From contig JAJEIO010000002.1 of NCBI GenBank assembly GCA_022827835.1, positions 124,001 through 188,000 of the forward strand: a DNA stretch of 64,000 bases, written 5' to 3'. The notes beneath the pieces were generated by a model. That model was given only the letters and a program-made list of their open reading frames with translations. It was not told the origin of the DNA and did no database searches. Numbering within the stretch: position 1 is the first letter of the stretch; every line of letters starts with the position of its first letter. Positions 1 to 9,204 of the stretch are shown here, one piece after another. A program made the translations under genes and the position numbers. This DNA is from Candidatus Latescibacterota bacterium. Its GTDB lineage: Bacteria > Latescibacterota > UBA2968 > UBA8231.

Positions 1-585
1 CTGGGCTGGCTGCTAGCCCGGCGGGAGTTTCCGCTCAAGATCGCGCTCGACGGCCTCTGTCACCTGCCGCTGGTCCTGCCGCCGGTAGTCACCGGCTATC
101 TGCTCCTGTTGCTCTTTGGCCGTCGCGGTCTCTTCGGCCCGGTGCTGGCAGCCTTTGACCTCCAGTTGGCCTTTGATTGGAAGGGCGCGGTCCTGGCCTC
201 GGCCGTGGTCGGCTTTCCCCTGATGCTGCGCTCCGTGCGCCTCGGGATCGAGAGCGTGGATCCGCGCCTAGAGCGCGTCGCCCGCACCCTCGGGGCTGGT
301 CCGGTGCGCACCTTCCTGACCGTGACCTTGCGCCTCGCCGCTCCCGGCCTGTTGGTTGGCTCGCTGTTGAGCTTTGCCCGCTCCTTGGGCGAATTCGGCG
401 CGACCATTATTTTTGCGGCCAACATCGCCGGACAGACCCGCACCATCCCCTCGGCCATTTACACATACCTCAACCAACCGGACGGAGAAAGCCGCGTCGT
501 CGGACTAATCGCTATTTCGGTCACACTCTCGCTACTGGCCCTCGTGGCCAGCGAGTGGTCGGCCCGTCGCCTGCGCTCGCATTAG
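1..585 (+). CDS. modB: Molybdate ABC transporter permease ModB (5' end missing)
   Basis: This is the C-terminal 194 codons of an inner-membrane permease that carries molybdate from its periplasmic binding protein into the cell. The frame is open from base 1, so the start lies before the window. The residues show hydrophobic segments and the permease loop that docks on the ATPase (ARTLGAGPVRTF, then LGEFGATIIFAANI), which is typical of ModB/CysW-type permeases. The stop TAG lies 2 bp before the modC start, so the two genes are certainly co-transcribed. A modA gene would be expected upstream, outside the window. Confidence 0.93.
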   Translation: MGWLLARREFPLKIALDGLCHLPLVLPPVVTGYLLLLLFGRRGLFGPVLAAFDLQLAFDWKGAVLASAVVGFPLMLRSVRLGIESVDPRLERVARTLGAGPVRTFLTVTLRLAAPGLLVGSLLSFARSLGEFGATIIFAANIAGQTRTIPSAIYTYLNQPDGESRVVGLIAISVTLSLLALVASEWSARRLRSH

Positions 586-587
586 CA

Positions 588-1682
588 ATGCTCAACCTCC
601 GCACCCAACGCCAACTAGGCCCCTTCACCCTCGACATCGATATCGAGTGCCACCACGCCGTCACTGCCATCTACGGCCCGTCGGGCGCGGGCAAGACCTC
701 GCTGCTCAACGTGGTCGCCGGGCTAGTGCGACCGGACACCGGCGAAATATCCTTGGACGGCCAAACCCTCTTCTCCTCGGCTCAGCACATCGACCTGCCG
801 CCCGAGCATCGCCGCATCGGCTACGTATTTCAAGACGACTTGCTCTTCCCGCACCTGAGCACTGAGGAAAACCTGTGCTATGGTCGCGATTTGCTACCGA
901 CAGCGGCACGCCGCTTTGCCCTAGACCAGATCGTCGATCTGCTCGAAATCGGCTCCCTGCTCAAGCGGCGACCGAGACACCTGTCCGGCGGCGAGCGCCA
1001 GCGCGTCGCCTTGGGCCGCGCCCTACTCACTTCCCCGCGCCTGCTGCTGATGGATGAACCGCTGGCCTCGCTCGATCAGGGCCTCAAAAACCGCATCATC
1101 CCCTACTTGTGCCACGTCCGCGACGCCCTCCAAATTCCCATTCTCTACGTCAGCCACTCAGTCGCCGAAATCCTCGAACTCACCAGCCAAGTAGTAGTCC
1201 TCGACCACGGCCAAGTCATCGCACACGGCGACTTCTTCACCATCGCGGCCCATCCCCAAGTCCTGCCGCTGGTCGAAGAGCACGGCTTTGAAAATGTCCT
1301 CGACGTGGAAATCGCGGCGACCGACGCTGAGCGGGGCGTCTGCGAGGTCCTGTGTCATGGTCAGCAGCTCAAAATTCCCTACTGCGATCAACCCGTCGGC
1401 AGTCGCCTCTTCATCGGCATCCGCGCCGACGACATCGTCCTCGCCCGCCAGCACCCCACAGGACTGAGCGTGCGCAACGCGTTGCAGGGGACTATCAGCG
1501 CAATCGCCGATGTGAGGGGGAAACAGCTCATCTACGTGGATGTCGGGCGGCGACTGGCCGTCAAGACGACCCCAGAAGCCATCGAGGAAATGCAACTCGG
1601 CATCGGCGACCCAATCTACTGCCTCGTCAAAACCCATTCCATCCGCTTGGGACCGCAGTTGAACCGACCCGAAAAGCGTTGA
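588..1682 (+). CDS. modC: Molybdate ABC transporter ATP-binding protein ModC
   Basis: This 364-residue ATPase drives molybdate import with ModB. Walker A (GPSGAGKTS) is at residues 30-38, the ABC signature LSGGERQ starts at 132, and Walker B ends in MDEP at 155-158. A C-terminal region of about 70 residues (from about 290) fits the MOP/TOBE molybdate-sensing domain found in ModC. The length matches the family (about 350). I chose the ATG at 588, 2 bp after the modB stop; a longer open frame begins at 177 but its N-terminal part is a shadow of modB. A good sigma70-type promoter for the next gene overlaps the stop codon. Confidence 0.95.
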   Translation: MLNLRTQRQLGPFTLDIDIECHHAVTAIYGPSGAGKTSLLNVVAGLVRPDTGEISLDGQTLFSSAQHIDLPPEHRRIGYVFQDDLLFPHLSTEENLCYGRDLLPTAARRFALDQIVDLLEIGSLLKRRPRHLSGGERQRVALGRALLTSPRLLLMDEPLASLDQGLKNRIIPYLCHVRDALQIPILYVSHSVAEILELTSQVVVLDHGQVIAHGDFFTIAAHPQVLPLVEEHGFENVLDVEIAATDAERGVCEVLCHGQQLKIPYCDQPVGSRLFIGIRADDIVLARQHPTGLSVRNALQGTISAIADVRGKQLIYVDVGRRLAVKTTPEAIEEMQLGIGDPIYCLVKTHSIRLGPQLNRPEKR

Positions 1683-1708
1683 CACGGCAAATATCCGCCT
1701 TTTATACT
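1679..1708 (+). promoter_or_regulatory. Predicted sigma70 promoter for the cytidylate-kinase-like gene
   Basis: TTGACA at 1679-1684 and TATACT at 1703-1708 are separated by 18 bp, close to the housekeeping consensus. The -35 box overlaps the modC stop codon, and the downstream ATG lies 55 bp after the -10 box. This suggests that the next gene is transcribed on its own. Confidence 0.6.
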
Positions 1709-1763
1709 CTTTACAAAGGATTACAAGCTGGGACCTGATCACTTCCAACCTAAGAGACTCGCC

Positions 1764-2444
1764 ATGAATGTCATCACGGTTGCCCGTCAGCTCGGCAGCT
1801 TTGGCGACTGGATCGCCGAGCAGTTGGCCGCCAAGCTAGACTACGAATTTATCGACCGCCGCCTCGTCGAAGAGATCGCCAGCATCACCGACACCTCGGT
1901 CGAAGAGGTTGAGCGCTACGATGAAAAGGGGGAGGGCCGCCTCCGGTTCTTCCTCAAGAAATTGCTCGTGCCCGAAGTCGCTCCGGGGACTTTTCCCCTA
2001 TCGGCTGCCGCGTACGCGCCCGAGTTTGGGCTCGAGTTCCCCCACATACGCGAGCACGAGGTCAGCGAAGCGACGTACCTCGACCGAGGCACGTATCAGC
2101 TACTCATCACGACCCTCGTGCAGGATTTCGGCCAAAGCGGCAAGGCCGTCGTCGTCGGCCGGGCCAGCCAAGTCGTCCTCGCCGATTTCCCCAATGCCTG
2201 TCACGTCAAAATCATCGCCCCGCTCGAAACGCGGATTGAGCGATTGATGCAAACCCGCGACATGGATCGCGAGCAAGCGCAGAAACTCATCGAGCAACAC
2301 GACCAATGGCGGCAGAGCTACCTGCGCAACTTCCACCGAGCCGACTGGAACGACCCCCTACTCTACGACCTGACGATCAACACCGGCAAAATAGATCGAG
2401 AGGATGCCGTTGATCTTCTCGCCGGGTTCTTAACCGAATCCTAG
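1764..2444 (+). CDS. Cytidylate kinase-like family protein
   Basis: This 226-residue P-loop protein resembles the cytidylate-kinase-like family (Pfam Cytidylate_kin2), which is distinct from true Cmk. The N-terminus MNVITVARQLGSFGDWIAEQLA contains the nucleotide-binding turn (RQLGSFG), followed by the YEFIDRRLVEEIA segment typical of the family. Its substrate is not known; family members are often annotated as kinases from fold alone. It has its own promoter just upstream. Its stop codon shares the palindromic tetramer CTAG (2441-2444) with the stop of the convergent sulfatase, so the two coding regions overlap by 4 bp and leave no room for a terminator. Confidence 0.85.
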   Translation: MNVITVARQLGSFGDWIAEQLAAKLDYEFIDRRLVEEIASITDTSVEEVERYDEKGEGRLRFFLKKLLVPEVAPGTFPLSAAAYAPEFGLEFPHIREHEVSEATYLDRGTYQLLITTLVQDFGQSGKAVVVGRASQVVLADFPNACHVKIIAPLETRIERLMQTRDMDREQAQKLIEQHDQWRQSYLRNFHRADWNDPLLYDLTINTGKIDREDAVDLLAGFLTES

Positions 2445-3934
2445 AGATCAAACGAACGGGGCACTGCTTTCCCCCGCGCCCCGTGTAAAAACGCGTCGTC
2501 CGGGCGCGGCCAGCGCATCGCGTACTGCCGGCTGCGCTGGCGGCGGTAGCCAGCATTGTAGTACGTGCTCGCGGCGAGCCAGCGCAGCAAACGGGCCGTA
2601 AGCTCGTTTTGCAACTCTTGATGCTCGGGTCGGCCCCAGAGGTTCCACAACTCGTGCGGGTCCTGCTCCAAGTCGTATAGCTCGCCCTGATCTTGGCCGA
2701 TGTAATAGACCATCTTGTGCCGCTGGCCGCGCATCATCACCTGATAGTTGTCCTCACAGAATACCCACTCGCGCGGCGCGCAATCCGCAGCCCCCTCTAA
2801 GTATGGCCGCAGCGAGCGTCCCTCTAGGTAACTGGGCACCTCCACGCCCGCCGCTTCTAGGATCGTCGGCCCCAAATCCATCAGCGAGACCAAGTCGCCG
2901 GTCTCGCGGCCCTGTTGCGTCCGCCGACTGTCGCGCACAATCAGCGGCACGTGTACTATCGGATCGTACATCAGCCACTTATACGCCAGTCCGTGATCGC
3001 CCAACAACTCGCCGTGATCCGAGCAGAAAATCAGCAGACTATTGTCCAAAAAGCCTCGCGCTTGCAGCGCGTCGAGAACTTCGCCCAGCTTCTCATCGAC
3101 CGTGGTAATTTTAGCGTAGTAATGCCGCCGCATGTGGGCGATATCCTCTTCGCTGGGCGAGTACATGTCGATCGCGGATTCGTGCTCGGTCTCAGCGTGC
3201 GTCTTTCTCTGCGCCGCGTGCTGGGGCGGCTTGTCCTCCAACTCGCCTTCGCGCATCACGCGCGGGGGCATTGGCCGCCCCGCGTACTGTTCCAAATGCC
3301 TCGGCAGCGGATCCCACGGCTCGTGCGGTCCAGTAAAACCCACCTGTAAGAAAAACGGTTGTTGACCCTTGTAATCGCGAATCCAAGTAAGAGCCGAGTC
3401 GCCGATAAAAACATCCGAGTGAAAGCGCTCCTCCAAGTGCCAAGGGACGCCTTGGTATTTCTGCAGCCAATCGGGGTCGGTCTTGTTGCGGTCGTTGGGC
3501 CGCTCCAAGCCGTGAATCCGCAGGTAGCGGCCCCAGTCGTCGTCCGCCCCACCCATGGCGAGGTTCTTGTTAGTGGGATTCTCCACCACGACCCGCTCGT
3601 GAAACCCCCCGGCAACATCGCGCGGAGCAAAGTGCATCTTGCCGATGTTGACGCAGTGATAGCCCGCGTCGTTGAGGTCTTGCACCCAATTGCGGTGACT
3701 GGCCCAGTGGTCGAAGCTGTACACGCCGGTATTGTGCGGGTACATACCCGTGAAAATCGCCGCCCGCGAGGCAATGCAAGTCGCACCTGGGCAAAAGGCA
3801 TTGCGGAAGGAAAGCCCCTCCGCGGCCAAGCGGTCCATCGCCGGCGTAATCGCATAGTCGTAACCCCAAGCGCCGATTGTGTCAAAGCGCTGTTGGTCGG
3901 TCATAATGAGAATGATATTGGGTCGTTCAGGCAT
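2441..3934 (-). CDS. Type I sulfatase (arylsulfatase family)
   Basis: This 497-residue enzyme should hydrolyse sulfate esters, probably on a sulfated glycan given its neighbours. The N-terminus carries the metal-site motif (IMTDQQRFDTIG). The modification motif is CIASR at residues 53-57, the C-x-A-x-R form in which Cys is converted to formylglycine. The second metal site is CSDHGELLGDHG. No signal peptide is seen, so a cytoplasmic location is likely unless export is atypical. The start at 3934 is preferred over the ATG at 3952 because an AGGAG ribosome site lies 7 bp before it, inside the longer reading frame. It lies downstream of the rhamnogalacturonan-lyase-like gene on the same strand. 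Confidence 0.93.
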   Translation of the reverse strand: MPERPNIILIMTDQQRFDTIGAWGYDYAITPAMDRLAAEGLSFRNAFCPGATCIASRAAIFTGMYPHNTGVYSFDHWASHRNWVQDLNDAGYHCVNIGKMHFAPRDVAGGFHERVVVENPTNKNLAMGGADDDWGRYLRIHGLERPNDRNKTDPDWLQKYQGVPWHLEERFHSDVFIGDSALTWIRDYKGQQPFFLQVGFTGPHEPWDPLPRHLEQYAGRPMPPRVMREGELEDKPPQHAAQRKTHAETEHESAIDMYSPSEEDIAHMRRHYYAKITTVDEKLGEVLDALQARGFLDNSLLIFCSDHGELLGDHGLAYKWLMYDPIVHVPLIVRDSRRTQQGRETGDLVSLMDLGPTILEAAGVEVPSYLEGRSLRPYLEGAADCAPREWVFCEDNYQVMMRGQRHKMVYYIGQDQGELYDLEQDPHELWNLWGRPEHQELQNELTARLLRWLAASTYYNAGYRRQRSRQYAMRWPRPDDAFLHGARGKAVPRSFDL

Positions 3935-3955
3935 TCGATATCTCCTATTCATTTA

Positions 3956-4009
3956 GGAATTAGAAATTACGAATTCCCGGCCCCAGCCTAATTCGTAATT
4001 CGTAATTCA
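3956..4009. repeat. AT-rich imperfect inverted repeat between two same-strand genes
   Basis: Two arms of about 19 bp built from AATTCGTAATT-like units face each other around a 14-bp GC-rich centre (3976-3989). Seventeen of 19 arm positions pair. The right arm also holds a short tandem repeat (ATTCGTA twice). The AT-rich arms stand out against the GC-rich surroundings. It could be a small mobile palindrome or an RNA hairpin separating the two transcripts. Confidence 0.6.
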
Positions 4010-6544
4010 TCACGTATTCGGTATCTCCTCCAAACCTGCTTCTGCAAGTGCCCCCAGTAGCGACGGCACGCCAAAAAACACCAAACTCAACGCGGTCGGG
4101 TGCATGGCCACCGCGCCCCGGTAATCCGGGCGGTCGCTCCAGTCCTGTTGGTCAATCAATTCGGCCAACACCGCGCGTCCCACCTCCAGATAGCCCTTTT
4201 CTCCGGTCAGCCGCCAAGCGTACGCCAGCGAGCCGCAGAGCACGCCGTGGTAGCTTTGCGCGCGGGCAAACTCGGCGTCGAAGGAGCCTTTGCCGCCGCA
4301 AAACCAATCGACGGCACGCACGAAAACCTCGGCCACATCCGCGCGCCCGGTCATCCTGTGTAGCCGCTCCAACCCGACCATCAAATAATGAGTCTGATAG
4401 CCCTTCTGCTCCTCGTAGGGCAACACCCGCTTCAACGAGCTAAAGCTCCCCCCCAGCGCGAGGTATTCTTCGGCGCTAAACGGGTCCGCCGTCCCCATTT
4501 CCACCGCCAAGGTCGTCCCCTCGGTAGCCATGCCGTACGGCCCTTGGTCGGGCAGCTTGGCCTCAGTGGATACCTGGAAGCGCTTGTGCCAGCTACCGTC
4601 CTCGTTTTGGCCGCGAGCCACCGCGTCGTACACCTCTTCAGCGCGGCGCATAAAGCGCGCTTCACCGGTCAACTCGTACAGATAGAGCAAGCCCCGCAGT
4701 GCGTTGGCGATGGAGCGCAAGCTGAAGCTGTAGCGCGGGTCCTCGCTCCAGCGATAGCGCAGAAAAAATTCCCCGGCCTCGTGCAAGACCTCCCGCGCCC
4801 GCTCATCGCCGCTCAAGTAGTAGTAATCCACCCAATTGTCGATGAAGGTGTGCGAAGCGCACGGCTCGTCGCCAAAGTGATCCATGCTGTGGCGGAAACA
4901 GCCGCCGACCATGTAGGGCCGCAACGGATGATAGTGGCAGGTATCTACGTCCAGCGAGTGCCGGGTCATGGCCTCGGCGAGCGCGTAGTAGCGCCCTTCG
5001 CCCGTGCGCAAGTACTGCAACCACACGGCGTGGCGCGGATCCCATTCGCTATTGCACCAACCCCAGCGGCCCTTGAAGCGCCAGCCGCCCTCGCTCTCCT
5101 CCCAAGTGGCCATCACGTCGCCCCAATCGAAAAACCCCTTCCAGCGATAGCGCTCAATGTGCCCTTCCATCCAGGCGACAAAGCCCGTCAACATGCGGTC
5201 GGAGCGCGGGAATTCCGCGCCGGTCGCCAAGCCGCCGACCGCCCCGCTCTGCACCACCCAATCCGGCGCGACGCTCACCTGTGGCGGGTGCAAAAGGCCC
5301 TGCAACCGCTCGCCGCTGGCGGACCCGGAGCGAAAAAAATCGACGAAAAACTCGCTGCTCTTCGCCGTGCCCGTGCCGTCGGCATAGACCCCTTCGCCCT
5401 CGTGCCAAGCCACCTCCTCGGCGTAGCGTTTGCAGCTAAGCCGCCGACCGTCTGGGTCGCGCCAAAAAAACACGTCAATGCCGTGCGCACCCACACCGAG
5501 AGCCTTGGGATATTCCTCGGCCATATAGCGCAGCGCAACGCCAACGCCGACGCGGCCGTTCTCAGCGCAAATCCAGCCCTCGGCCCGTTCGCCCTCGGCC
5601 CGCGCGGCGCACTCAACACCTTCGTACTCCTCCCAATAGAAGTGATTGTCCGACCGCTGCGAGAGCAATGAGTAGCGCTCGGGAACCCAAGCCCCCTCCA
5701 TGACCCGTCCAGTCCCGACGCGCCAAGTTCCGCTACCTTCGGACAAAATTGGAACGCGCAAACCCAACTCCTCCACCTCGGTCTCGCGCGGATTGCAGGT
5801 GACGACCACCGTGTGCACCACCCGCACCTGCGCCTTACCGGCATAGGCGTAGATCCGCGTCGCAAAGCGCAGCGGGCGATAGCCGGCGTAGTGGTGCATG
5901 GGCGCGGTTGACTCGTAGGCCCCTCGGCAGCAAATCACCGCCCGCAAGGGACCGGCCTCTTCTATCTCAACGGCGTATTCCTCCACGCCCTCTGACGCCA
6001 AACACATGCCCCCCATCCCGTAGATCCGCCGCTGCGTTCCACCGACAAATTCCGACTCGGAAATTTTGGCCCAAGCATCGCCGCCACCCCGAGGTGCAAC
6101 TTCCACCTCGGAGACAAACGACCCCTCGGCTCGCTCCCCTAGCTCTACCCCGTCAAAAAGCGCGAACGCCTTTTTGCCAATGCCAAGGCGCAGGGGTCCG
6201 GTACACACCTCAAAGCGATCTTCCCGCTCGGCGATTTCCACGCCTTGGACGCTCGCCGCGGCTTTTTGGTCCGTGTATCGCAAGGTGTACACGGCCTCTT
6301 GCCCCGCTTCCACATCGGCCTGAAAATCCACCAAGACCCACTTTGCGCTCTCGTCCGGCCAGCGGCCCAAGACCCGTAGCTGCACCGGGATCTCTCGGCC
6401 CTGTGCGTCCTGCAAAGACAGGTTTTCCACACCTGCTACAGTGCCTTGGGGTAGGGGGACGCCTCTTGTCAGGGGGTACTTTCGGCGGGTAATGCCCGTG
6501 GTCTCGGCTACTTTTAAGGCAATGCCTTCGTCGGGTATGCTCAC
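4010..6544 (-). CDS. Rhamnogalacturonan-lyase-like / YetA-like carbohydrate-active protein
   Basis: The protein has 844 residues. The N-terminal half is beta-rich (VPLPQGTVAGVENLSLQDA, PVQLRVLGRWPDESAKWVLVDF), a pattern seen in the exo-rhamnogalacturonan-lyase-like (PcRGLX/YetA-like) family. The C-terminal half has repeated Trp/Tyr-rich helices (GDERAREVLHEAGEFFLRYR, LYLYELTGEARF) that suggest an alpha/alpha toroid. A role in cleaving uronic-acid-containing glycan is inferred from this and from the sulfatase and GH88-like neighbours. I chose the GTG at 6544, which has AAGGAG 7 bp upstream. An in-frame ATG at 6616 would add 24 residues that look weakly signal-like, so export remains open. It is divergent from the GH88-like gene; 129 bp separate them. 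Confidence 0.72.
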   Translation of the reverse strand: MSIPDEGIALKVAETTGITRRKYPLTRGVPLPQGTVAGVENLSLQDAQGREIPVQLRVLGRWPDESAKWVLVDFQADVEAGQEAVYTLRYTDQKAAASVQGVEIAEREDRFEVCTGPLRLGIGKKAFALFDGVELGERAEGSFVSEVEVAPRGGGDAWAKISESEFVGGTQRRIYGMGGMCLASEGVEEYAVEIEEAGPLRAVICCRGAYESTAPMHHYAGYRPLRFATRIYAYAGKAQVRVVHTVVVTCNPRETEVEELGLRVPILSEGSGTWRVGTGRVMEGAWVPERYSLLSQRSDNHFYWEEYEGVECAARAEGERAEGWICAENGRVGVGVALRYMAEEYPKALGVGAHGIDVFFWRDPDGRRLSCKRYAEEVAWHEGEGVYADGTGTAKSSEFFVDFFRSGSASGERLQGLLHPPQVSVAPDWVVQSGAVGGLATGAEFPRSDRMLTGFVAWMEGHIERYRWKGFFDWGDVMATWEESEGGWRFKGRWGWCNSEWDPRHAVWLQYLRTGEGRYYALAEAMTRHSLDVDTCHYHPLRPYMVGGCFRHSMDHFGDEPCASHTFIDNWVDYYYLSGDERAREVLHEAGEFFLRYRWSEDPRYSFSLRSIANALRGLLYLYELTGEARFMRRAEEVYDAVARGQNEDGSWHKRFQVSTEAKLPDQGPYGMATEGTTLAVEMGTADPFSAEEYLALGGSFSSLKRVLPYEEQKGYQTHYLMVGLERLHRMTGRADVAEVFVRAVDWFCGGKGSFDAEFARAQSYHGVLCGSLAYAWRLTGEKGYLEVGRAVLAELIDQQDWSDRPDYRGAVAMHPTALSLVFFGVPSLLGALAEAGLEEIPNT

Positions 6545-6673
6545 GTGACTTCTCCTTGGCCTCGTCTGTGCGGCGAAGGAAAATAAGCAAGCGACCAACG
6601 CCTTACCAATCCGCATTGACCCGCCTCCACCCCCCTCCTATCTTCTCGCTGCCCAAGCAAAAGGAATCGCCCC

Positions 6674-8047
6674 GTGAAACCAGACCAAAACCTGAACGCC
6701 CAAAAGCTCCTTCCATCAATCCAGCGCTTTTTAACCCTTACCGGTGCCAAGATCCTCGATCTCGACAACACCTGGGATCCGGATCGCGGCACCCCAGTCT
6801 TCACCCAGCAGGGGCGCTACACCACCCGAGGCTGGACCGAGTGGACCCAGGGGTTCCAATACGGCTGCGCCATACTCCAGTACGACATGACCGACGACGC
6901 GCGCTTCCTCGCACTCGGCCGCGACCGCACCATCGCGCACATGGCACCGCACGTCTCGCACATCGGCGTCCACGACCACGGCTTCAACAACCTCTCCACC
7001 TATGGCAACTTGCGCCGCCTGATGCTAGAAGGCCGCATTCCGCACGATCAGCGCGAACTGGACTTCTACGAATTGGCCATCAAGCTGTCGGGCGCTGTGC
7101 AAGCCGCGCGCTGGACCGAGACCGCGTACGGCACGGGCTTCATCCACTCCTTCAATGGCCCGCATTCGCTCTTTTCCGACACCATGCGCTCGCTGCGCAT
7201 CTTGGGGACTGCGCACCAGCTCGGCCACGCGCTGATGGGCGAAGGCGACAAGCGCATCAGCCTGCTCGGTCGCTTAATCGAACACGCCCAGACCAACGCC
7301 CGTTTCAACGTGTACTACGGCGAGGACCGCGACGCGTTTGACACACCCGGCCGCGTGGTCCACGAATCCATCTTCAACGTTCACGACGGCCAGTACCGCT
7401 GCCCCAGCACCCAGCAGGGCTACACCCCGTTCTCGACTTGGACTCGCGGTCTGTCGTGGGTGCTTACAGGCTACGCCGAGCAGCTAGAGTATTTCGCCAC
7501 ACTCAGCGAGGCCGATGTCGAGCCGTTCGGCACCAAGACCGACCTCGTGCAAATCATGGAAAAAGCCGCCCTAGCCACCGCTGAATTCCACATTGCCAAC
7601 AGCTTTGCCGACGGCGTGCCCTTCTGGGACACCGGTGCTCCCAGAGTTGCCTCCTTTGGCGCGATAACCGACCAGCCCTCCGACCCATACAACGACGTCG
7701 AACCGCTCGACAGCTCGGCCGCAGCCATTTGTGGCCAAGGGTACTTGCGCTTGGGCAACTACTATTTGTCCAAGGGGGACGAAGCAAAAGGAACGCGCTA
7801 TCGCGCCGCGGCCTTCACCATTGCCCGCGCCCTCTTAGAGGAACCGTATCTCGCCGTCGATCCCCAACACCAAGGCATCACCCTCCACGCGATCTACCAT
7901 CGCCCCAATGGCTGGGACTACGTGCCCCAAGGCCGCAAAATCCCCTGCGGCGAGGCAGCCATGTGGGGCGACTACCACACAATGGAGCTGATAAGCCTGA
8001 TCAAACGCGAAGCCGAAAACGCCCCCTATCCACTCTTCTTCCCATAG
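6674..8047 (+). CDS. GH88-like unsaturated glucuronyl hydrolase family protein
   Basis: This 457-residue protein has the six-hairpin toroid pattern of GH88 enzymes, which remove the unsaturated uronic acid left by polysaccharide lyases. Supporting motifs are VHDHGFNN (99-106), where GH88 enzymes have their HD-x-GF catalytic loop, QGYTPFSTWTRGLSWVLTGY in the middle, and AMWGDYHTMEL near the C-terminus. The exact catalytic Asp pair cannot be confirmed by eye. Start GTG at 6674 has an AAGGAA-like site 8 bp upstream. It is the first gene of a tight operon with the dehydratase-like and isochorismatase-like genes, and it stands opposite a lyase-like gene that could supply its substrate. Confidence 0.75.
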   Translation: MKPDQNLNAQKLLPSIQRFLTLTGAKILDLDNTWDPDRGTPVFTQQGRYTTRGWTEWTQGFQYGCAILQYDMTDDARFLALGRDRTIAHMAPHVSHIGVHDHGFNNLSTYGNLRRLMLEGRIPHDQRELDFYELAIKLSGAVQAARWTETAYGTGFIHSFNGPHSLFSDTMRSLRILGTAHQLGHALMGEGDKRISLLGRLIEHAQTNARFNVYYGEDRDAFDTPGRVVHESIFNVHDGQYRCPSTQQGYTPFSTWTRGLSWVLTGYAEQLEYFATLSEADVEPFGTKTDLVQIMEKAALATAEFHIANSFADGVPFWDTGAPRVASFGAITDQPSDPYNDVEPLDSSAAAICGQGYLRLGNYYLSKGDEAKGTRYRAAAFTIARALLEEPYLAVDPQHQGITLHAIYHRPNGWDYVPQGRKIPCGEAAMWGDYHTMELISLIKREAENAPYPLFFP

Positions 8048-8058
8048 CGAGACCTACC

Positions 8059-9204
8059 GTGAAAATCACCGCCATCACTCCCATCATCGCCCGCTTCGGC
8101 AACCGCCCCCGCGTCTTGGTCAAAGTCGAGACCGACGAGGGCATCACCGGCTGGGGCGAGACCTACTCCATCGGCCCCGACCTAGCCGTCGGCCCCACCG
8201 TCGATTATTGCTTTGAGCTAATCAAGGGCATCGATCCTCGGCGGATCGAGTTCATCATGATGAAGCTGCACCAGCAGTTTCGCTTTCCACCGGGCGGGAT
8301 CGGTCTGTCGGCCATTTCCGGCATCGACCACGCGCTGTGGGACATCTCCGGCAAAGCCGCGGGCGTCCCGGTCTATCAGCTCTTGGGCGGCCACGCCCGC
8401 GACCGGGTGCGCGTGTACCGCGGGATCGGCGGCCGCGACGGCAAAGAGGCCGCTGACCAAGCCCAGCGTCTGCACGAGGAATACGGCTTCACCGCCTTCA
8501 AAACCAGCCCCTATCAGCTCGATCCCGACGCCAACCGCTGGGGCCGAGTCTGCGCCGAGGCCACCAAGTATTTTGAAGAATTGCGCGTCAACTGCCCCGA
8601 CGACTGGGAGTTTGCCTTCGATCCGCACGCCAAGATCTTTGAGCCGATTCGCGCCTTGCAGCTAGCCAACGCCCTTGCACCGTACGACCCCTTTTTCTAC
8701 GAAGAGCCTATGCGCCCCGAGCACATTCCGGCGTGGACCAGCCTCAAGTCGCAGATGCAGGTACCGTTGGCCACCGGCGAGAGCCTCTACGCCCGCTTTG
8801 AGTTCCTCGATCTAATCGCCAACCAAGGTGCCGACATCATCCAGCCCGACATCTGCGTTTGCGGCGGCTTGCTCGAAATGCGCAAGATCAACGCCATCGC
8901 CGAAGCCCACTACATCAGCATCGCTCCGCACAACCCCATGGGGCCGTTGGCGACTGCCGTCAATCTGCACTTCTGCGCCTCAGCACCCAACTTCAAAATT
9001 CTCGAATACCTCCTGCCGACCGAATCCGAGTGGAACGATTGGGTTGACGAACCCTATCTGCCCAAAGACGGCTACTTAGAGTTGCGACCAGACCGGCCGG
9101 GGCTAGGCGTCGAGGTCAACGAAGAAGCCATCACCGACAACGAATACGTCCATTGGGAACGCTCTAGCCCGACGCGTCCCGACGGCTCGACCGGGTACAT
9201 CTAA
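8059..9204 (+). CDS. Enolase-superfamily sugar-acid dehydratase (galactonate dehydratase-like)
   Basis: This 381-residue protein resembles D-galactonate dehydratase DgoD. Mg2+ ligands appear to be D188, E215 (YEEP) and E241 (ATGESLY). The family's catalytic histidines fit H190 (in FDPHAK) and H291 (in APHNPMGP). The substrate cannot be fixed from sequence; an aldonic or uronic acid would fit the operon. Start GTG at 8059 lies 11 bp after the GH88-like stop; the longer frame from 7729 overlaps that gene and is rejected. The stop overlaps the next start by 1 bp (TAATG), so translation is coupled. Confidence 0.88.
   Translation: MKITAITPIIARFGNRPRVLVKVETDEGITGWGETYSIGPDLAVGPTVDYCFELIKGIDPRRIEFIMMKLHQQFRFPPGGIGLSAISGIDHALWDISGKAAGVPVYQLLGGHARDRVRVYRGIGGRDGKEAADQAQRLHEEYGFTAFKTSPYQLDPDANRWGRVCAEATKYFEELRVNCPDDWEFAFDPHAKIFEPIRALQLANALAPYDPFFYEEPMRPEHIPAWTSLKSQMQVPLATGESLYARFEFLDLIANQGADIIQPDICVCGGLLEMRKINAIAEAHYISIAPHNPMGPLATAVNLHFCASAPNFKILEYLLPTESEWNDWVDEPYLPKDGYLELRPDRPGLGVEVNEEAITDNEYVHWERSSPTRPDGSTGYI

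Noticed and set aside
2441..2444. Shared CTAG stop as a regulatory signal
   Set aside because: Overlap of two convergent stops through a palindromic tetramer is a simple packing effect.
4388..5671. 427-codon open frame on the plus strand
   Set aside because: It is antisense to the lyase-like gene; the protein is rich in Ala, Arg and His as expected of a high-GC shadow frame, with no family resemblance.
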